Origin: Sclerodactyla briareus
Taxonomy: Eukaryota; Echinodermata; Holothuroidea; Dendrochirotida; Sclerodactylidae
Direction: 5' to 3'
Assembly (NCBI GenBank): GCA_026419785.1
Contig: JAODTK010005909.1
Coordinates: forward strand, 62,001 to 126,000
DNA length: 64,000 nt
Part shown: positions 58,086 to 64,000 of the stretch, in pieces
How positions within the stretch are numbered: the stretch's first letter is position 1
How the letters are laid out: every line of letters starts with the position of its first letter
The notes under the pieces: generated by a model
The model's input: only the letters and a program-made list of their open reading frames with translations
Told to the model about the DNA's origin: nothing
The model's database searches: none
Translations under genes and position numbers: made by a program

Positions 58086-59279
58086 TGGTCAGTGATTCAT
58101 TCATTTCTTTGGCACAGCATTTTTGGCGGACAATAGCTGTTTAATTATTTAATGATTTCGCTTGAAAATTCTTTGACTGAAATTATTGGGAGTCATGTAG
58201 TTCCTAAACAGATACCCTTATATACTCTTTATTTTGTAGATTGAGAGGAATTCTTGAAATGATCATCCGAAAAAAAAACTGATGAAAAAAGCTTAAGTAA
58301 GTGATGCTTCATTTCATGGGCCCAAACCTTTTTCCATACACAGACCCTCCTGATAACCAAAATGTTGGGAGGACCTCTGACAGTGATTGCTGCTGCAGGA
58401 AAGGGGTTGGCTGGGCACCCTGCGCACCCTCCCTTGTGATTTTTTAAATGGGATGGTGTTGGCCTCGTATTCTGTGACCATGGCCTCGAGTAACAACTGA
58501 AAATCCTACATTGACATGGTTACCCATCTCGATACAGCTCATAGACAATATTCTATAACGAGAGTGCAGTGTTTAGATTCTGTTGGAAGATAACTCGTGC
58601 ATTGCATAATGTATACTTACTTTCATCTAAAAAAAAAATACCGGCGTGGACATGGAAATTCCATCCATGAATTGTATTCAACTGTATAGTTTACACTTCA
58701 GTTATTCAGAGGCAAAGTGCAATATAATGATCTTGTATATTCCAGATGGTACACATGTGTTATTGGATAGAACCGGCAATAAAGAAGGACGGTTGGTTAT
58801 TATGTATATTTCCCAAACTCCTATTGTTTGTGATTTATTGTCATAGTATCACCACCCTCCCAAATGGGGGTATATGGCCACTTTTCCAAATTTTACTGTG
58901 TGACAATGTTAAAGTCAAGTGGGTGCATGTCAAAAAGTGGTGGGGCCATGTCCCCATCCCCCCCTTTGATGCCCATGTTTATTGCTTGAGTTTATCAACT
59001 ATACTCGCAATTCAATAGTAATGCATGGTTTCCATGTCCATTATAGCTGGCACAGTAAACTGCCGACCGTGTATATCCCCCCTTTTATCAATAATGGGTG
59101 ATCATTCGACATTGGCAAGGTTTTTCCAACAACCCAAGGCACTATTCGCCAACAAACATTCAAGTCTGATGAAGTTCGCTCAGGCTTACAATTGACGGAG
59201 AGATGCATATTTTTTAGCTCAAACCAGCAATGCTGTGAGCTATCGGAATCTGCACGTGTGTCAACCAATGCCTTTTAGA
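58086..59279. other. Non-coding stretch
   Basis: No gene recognised. Includes the copy (58850-58990) of a repeat also at 30.55 kb. Confidence 0.4.
58850..58990 (+). repeat. Dispersed repeat, shared with 30.55 kb
   Basis: TTTCCAAATTTTACTGTGTG then ACAATGTTAAAGTCAAGTGG, followed by a C-rich patch; aligns with 30600-30680 in the same orientation. Confidence 0.6.
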
Positions 59280-60560
59280 TTCCAAACAGTAATTCTGGGG
59301 ATGGTGTGGAACAAACTGGACACAAGGTCATTGCCCATTAGACATGTTTGACCTACGAACGGTAAGGTCGAAGTCATAAAGGGGCCGGCAATACAGGCCA
59401 TATGTGTAAAACATTATCTCCTACAAATTTTGGTTGGACATGCTGATGTTGGTAATCGAATTAATGGTTTCCACTAGCAGTACCTTGGGGGGGGGAGGTC
59501 TTCGAAATTTCTGGTCCCAAGGTACACACTTGCGGCACAAGGGCTATATTAGGAAAATGCAACACCAATGGTGACGTTTTTACGCCATCCCAAAAGGCTT
59601 CAGTGATTTTCGTCAAGTTACATGTAATGGTTTCCTTCGATAGAGGGCCATTGGGGGTTGTTCCAGAATTTTGGGCCCCCACCCATTTCCAATGGAGAAT
59701 ATGCCCCAAAATGACGGGTTAATAGCTCTGGTCTCTCAGAGGCCCAGGTTTAGGACCCAAGGCCCAGTGGGGGCCCCTGGGGGGACCATATGTGGCCTTG
59801 TGATTTCTCCTCTTACAAATATTGGTGCACAATTGTGCTGACATTCAGTGATAATGGTTCTAACAGCCCGTACCTTTGGGGTGTGGGAGGGTACCAAGGG
59901 AACATTTCATGTAAGTCACATAAGTGGTACTTTGAAATGCCTCTCCTCTCCCACAACTTCAATTGATTCTCATCAAAACTACATGTAATGGTCCTTTAGT
60001 AGAGTTCCATTGAGATGTTCTGCGTTGGCCCGTTTGGGGCCGTAGTTCCTATCATAATGAATACCGCAAAAATCTTTTATCTCCTGCAAATTTTTGCGCA
60101 TTGCTGATGTTCATTCATGATGATGCTTATACTAGCTCTACCTTCAAGGTGCCCAGGGATTTAGGACCCCCAAGCCCATGGGGCCCTGGGGCCCATTAGG
60201 TGGAATAGCCAATACTTCTCTCACCTCAACATTCTTGTGCAGCCTGACAATTCGGTCATAAGGTTTACCAGCCGTACCTTCAAACTGTTCAGGGATTTTG
60301 TTCCAAGGTCCCACTTGGCCCGAGGGCCCTATTTCATGAAACTTTAAACAATGGCTTCGAATGCATCTCCTCCCACACGTTTCAATTGAATTTCATGTGA
60401 TGCTCCACTGGGGGTTTTGCAAACTTCTGGCCCAATGTGGCCCTAAGGTCCATCGATGAAATCACGCGAAATGTTCTCCAACGACTTTGATGCACAGTCA
60501 GTAGTGCTGATGTTCGGTCATAATGAAGACTTAAAAGGTCCATGAACCTGGGTCCAAGTT
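59280..60560. repeat. Degenerate tandem array (about 4 units)
   Basis: Recurrent phrases: 'CTCCT.CAAAT(T)TTGG/GC.CA..TGCTGATGTT', 'TAATG.TTNNCACTAGC.GTACCTT' and 'CCCAGGG.TTTNGG.CCCA' near 59415, 59815, 60085 and 60220. The unit is around 200-420 bp and strongly diverged. Rich in GGGCCC-type words. No coding signal. Confidence 0.6.
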
Positions 60561-60684
60561 TGGTCAACATCCAAACTCGGACCCAATGTTCATTGATATA
60601 TGAATAAATGAACATATATAGATCAGTTCCTTTTGTCAATTTTAAGGATGTACTGCCATACAGCCTGGGAAGGGCCCTCCGCCA

Positions 60685-60960
60685 CAGTCTAGGGGTCTGT
60701 AAACGGAACTTTTTTGTACCCTACGCACACCGATGGTGGTCCAAACTGTAATGCGTAAACATCGATCATTCCTTGGAAGAACGTTAACTTGAAATATAAT
60801 TTTCTGGATATTTTATCAACGCCAATTTTATCACCTTCCGAATCGAGGGGTCTGTAAAATGGAACATTTTCCAGTAGGCTATGCATTACCCATGGTGGTC
60901 GGAATTTAAGGAATGAACATTGATCAGTTCCTCAAGAATGTTTCTTGCCAATATTATTTT
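60685..60960. repeat. Two-unit tandem duplication
   Basis: 'AGGGGTCTGTAAA.GGAAC.TTTT' at 60689 and 60846, followed in both by 'GG(T/C)..TGC(.)T...CCGATGGTGGTCC/CCATGGTGGTCGG', then 'ATTGATCA(T/G)TCCT'. Unit about 160 bp. Confidence 0.7.
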
Positions 60961-61579
60961 CGGGAATTATGGCCAAGTTTAGAGATATGCTCCCGCCTAC
61001 ACGGCCCCCGGAAGCGCCGTTTTCTGCAATCAAGATGGGGGTCTTCGAACAAAAATGTTTTGGCTACGCTAAGCGAACCGCTGGGGCGCTCCGCTTAGAT
61101 GGTGCTACCTCATATGCCCCCCCCCCCAATATTTATCGAAGGATCACCCCGCCCCTGGATTGGTTACACCCCTGCCCTCGAAATCATCTGACACTTAGTC
61201 AAGAAGGATTATCGCGGTTGCTCATCACCTCATATGGCCGAGTGCCTGATGAGCCCTTACTCGGTTCCTCTCATTAGAAGGAATTCAAATCGATCATTCT
61301 GCGAGGATACACTCGTGCTTGCTGCGGATTTGATCCCGGGACCACTTCAAACACGAAAGCGTCACTATACGCTTCTTCAACCAACCACTCTTCCGCCAAT
61401 CTCCCTTCTGGTTGTTGACCCCGGAAATCTCGCCTGCCTTTAGAATGAATGTGCCCTGAGTAACCAGGCAGGGATGAGAACTACTCCCGGAAGTGCCTTA
61501 ACGTACCCATCCGACAGACGAGAGGTAGCTGCATCATGCAGCCACTTTCCTACAGAGAACAAGGAGCGGGGAAAGTTGG
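60961..61579. other. Non-coding stretch with possible SINE head
   Basis: A C run at 61120-61130. The minus strand around 61345-61320 reads GGTCCCGGGATCAAATCCGC, B-box-like, and AAGAGTGGTTGGTTGAAG upstream could be an A box; a second tRNA-like relic is possible but weaker than the one at 61580. Confidence 0.3.
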
Positions 61580-61668
61580 TGTCTGTGACGACACTAGGGT
61601 TTGAACCAGGGACTCGGGCATTGCAGGGCGGTCCACTCTACCGTTCATGCACCTCACGCTCGGCAGCA
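61580..61668 (-). mobile_element. tRNA-derived SINE head
   Basis: The minus strand reads GAGGTGCATGAACGGTAGAG, then CCCTGCAATGCCCGAGTCCC and a clean B box GGTTCAAACCC. The anticodon-arm region (CCTGCAATG) is Cys-like. Stems are imperfect, so a SINE rather than a tRNA gene. Confidence 0.6.
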
Positions 61669-64000
61669 ATTTTGAAGGGCCCAGGGTTACTAATGTTCTT
61701 TCCCGAGTGCCCAAAAGGCCAAGGACAGACTGCCAAAAAACAGAACGTTGGCAATGGTAGTATACAATCATGTCCCAGTTGCACTGCCAGAGAATTGGAC
61801 CACCACCCCAACCCCTCTCGCTCCACTCCTCCAGCTTGCTAGGTCCCAATTGATCCAGTCCACTTGGAATGCGCGATAAGAGAGAAGAATCAAGGATTGC
61901 AACATGTCCATTCAATAAAGCAGTTGAACAGAGACCCTGCAACAAAGGTACCAGATATCAAAACATCGCAGAGAAAACAAAAAGACATAGTTTTTACCGG
62001 TCAACAGGCGGCATGTTTGTCATTGGGGTTGTGAAAACTGATCAGGCCAAGCACATAAGGAGCAATTGGTCCCAACAAAGTCGTAATCGAAAACTGTAGG
62101 TCTGGGGGTTTTTCTGTCAAGGCCTGCCAGGCCTTGTGATTGTAAGGCCACCCAAATACCTTATGATATGAATATTAACAGTATGATTTGGACTATGGAG
62201 CAGGAGTGACACTGCTGTCGAATGCAGAGTAAAACTGAATGGGTGTTCAATAAATACAGTGATAATAAAGCATTTACTCAAGTACAATGGTCATGTAAAA
62301 GTAACTTTTGTAACAGCTAGTGTGGTGTCTATATCAGCATATTAGGAGACCCAAACCTCAGGAAAGATTTCAGCAGATTCAGTGTGAAAAGGAGACAATT
62401 CTGCAATTGTGCAATGTCTCGTGACGTCAAGAGAGTCACTGGGGACCCTGTGTGAAACAGAGTCAATTTAAAAACATGTATTTTTACCAACCTAGTGACA
62501 AAGGAACTAACACTGGGATCTGATTAAAAACACTAAAAAAAAATTCACAAGATTTGAGAGAATAATTTCATCAATTTCATTCATGAATATCAACTAATAT
62601 CTGTCCACTATAATGGTGCAAAAACAGCATTTACTGTTTTAAGTCAATGCGACCTTGCATCGTTCCTCTGTGACATTCACAGTTAGCAGTGACATTCATT
62701 AAGGGAAAAATAAAAAACTCAAACAAGAGGAGAATGCTGTGGAATGGAAAATTTTGGTTGTGGAGTCTTGAAATGTCCTCTTTCCATCTGTGCCAGTTTG
62801 TAGATGATCTGTTAATGACCATTGTTACTTTGATTAAGGAGCATTCATCACAACGGTCTCCACCATCTTAGAAATCCCTAAATATGCACAGATAATCCAT
62901 CCAATCTTGTTTGAAATATGTAATAAAAGACCAAATTTCATTCCTACCGTTGATAATTCTATGGAAAATGTTATTATATTGAGACAAATATAATATTATT
63001 TGATTCACATCAATTCTTGCATCCTTTCCAATTAACAGCTAACAAAATGCCTGGGTAATCACCGATTGCTAGATTGACACCTGCTGGTGACTCTGCTTGC
63101 ATGGTGTTGCCAGCTGGTGCTTCTTCTGTACTGAACCTGTGGATGCATGCATGCTATCAAATATGAAATGCTACTTTAAAAGCATGTTCATTGAGATGCC
63201 TAATCAGGAGGCAGAGAAGGTGGCGTTTCGCTAACCACCACCCGATTGTTGGAACCTCTTTTCCCCTCCCAACTTTCCGCTCTCATGCCAATATAAGCAG
63301 GCATGTATCCCCCCCCCCCCCCTCCCTCGCCCAACCAAAAACTGGCAAAACAACATTTGAGGTAGGATTATTGGACGTATCAAGCATAGTTGAGGCCCAA
63401 ACCTGGATTAAGATCTCAAAAATGGGGTTATCCCCACAATTAAACAACAAATAAATTCTCACTTTGTTTAGCTAAAACCTAACTCTCAAGAATCTCAATT
63501 TCTTATGATATATATTAAAATAAATGTACCTTACTCTTAAATATAGACAGGTCAATATTTCCAAGGACGTCTTTCAATTGCAGGATTCAGATAGTCCTAC
63601 CTCAGTGAGTACCTACACAGATCTATTTCAAGACTGTCAGCTATAATAGGTCACAGTTGTCCTCTTGTATATGGGTGCGTTGACCTTGACTGTTAGTGAT
63701 AGATAACTATGTGATCACCTTAACGAGGTGATCCGATTGGCTGACAAGTCATGTGACAACCAGTTACAGCATCTAACGAAGCTAGCAATCCCAGAGACCG
63801 ACAGTTAGGCCACGCCCTTGCTAGCAATGATTTTGTATACCAAATTATACCTTGACAACACATCTGATTAGTGATCACACAACCATTTCGCATTTCGGGT
63901 CCATCACTACAGTCGACTGAAACCACCCCACTTGAACACCACCAGTGGTTATCACTGTATGCTATATCCAATAGCATCTTTCAAATTTGGCGCATTCCTT
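61669..64000. other. Non-coding right flank
   Basis: No supported exon, polymerase motif or terminal inverted repeat recognised. C run at 63309-63323. AT-rich around 62520-62600 and 62930-63010. Open frames up to about 130 codons show no domain. Confidence 0.35.

Noticed and set aside
61580..61668. Functional tRNA-Cys gene
   Set aside because: A and B boxes are visible but stems do not pair well; better explained as a SINE head.
1..64000. A co-ordinated novel system (operon, defence island, biosynthetic cluster)
   Set aside because: The genes are unrelated, intron-rich and far apart; nothing indicates a functional cluster.

Overview
This is eukaryotic, animal-type nuclear DNA: short coding exons with GT/AG splice sites, multi-kilobase introns, no prokaryotic gene packing, and very many transposon and microsatellite remnants. 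The three gene families I recognise (phospholipid scramblase, CHST15-type Golgi sulfotransferase, the ciliary small GTPase CPLANE2/RSG1), tRNA-headed SINEs with a conserved 3' part, and several LINE and hAT families fit a marine invertebrate. My best guess is a deuterostome such as an echinoderm, hemichordate or lancelet; that is inference.

Layout. At 1.2 kb there is one phospholipid scramblase exon. At 3.7 and 5.8 kb lie a signal-peptide start exon and a second exon of an unrecognised secreted or membrane protein, with a possible third exon at 14.7 kb. From 20.4 to 31.2 kb three exons encode a CHST15-like carbohydrate sulfotransferase: the membrane anchor and stem, the 5'-PAPS site, and the 3'-PAPS site. 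Its middle and last exons were not found. From 44.2 to 56.2 kb four exons form a nearly complete CPLANE2/RSG1-like gene: N-terminus, P-loop, the WPxKL/FWDxG segment, and the TKLD segment through the stop codon. All recognised genes are on the + strand. They are unrelated functionally; this is not an operon-like system.

Most of the rest is repeats: LINE reverse-transcriptase remnants at about 2.95, 10.2, 22.4, 38.9, 41.0-42.1, 44.7, 46.2 and 56.4 kb; tRNA-derived SINEs at 15.0, 25.7, 28.0, 32.7 and 61.6 kb; a hAT-type transposon at 49.26-52.27 kb with a perfect 8-bp target duplication and a second hAT-type element nested inside it, also with a perfect 8-bp duplication; a shorter related hAT copy at 22.9-24.2 kb; a four-copy TTAA-flanked MITE family; a roughly 2.1-kb foldback element; a 1.6-kb element with inverted ends; and a 20-bp-TIR MITE just upstream of the last CPLANE2 exon. 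Satellites include a 655-bp ATGAT/AATGAT array, CA, ATT and GAT tracts, and degenerate tandem arrays at 46.7-47.5, 57.6-58.1 and 59.3-61.0 kb.

The recognised CPLANE2 and CHST exons are broken repeatedly by single-base frame changes although residues on both sides and splice sites are conserved. I read this mainly as indel errors of a long-read draft assembly, although two in-frame stops in the CHST stem exon leave pseudogene decay open. I found no convincing novel molecular system; the most informative items are the transposon structures and the unrecognised exons.
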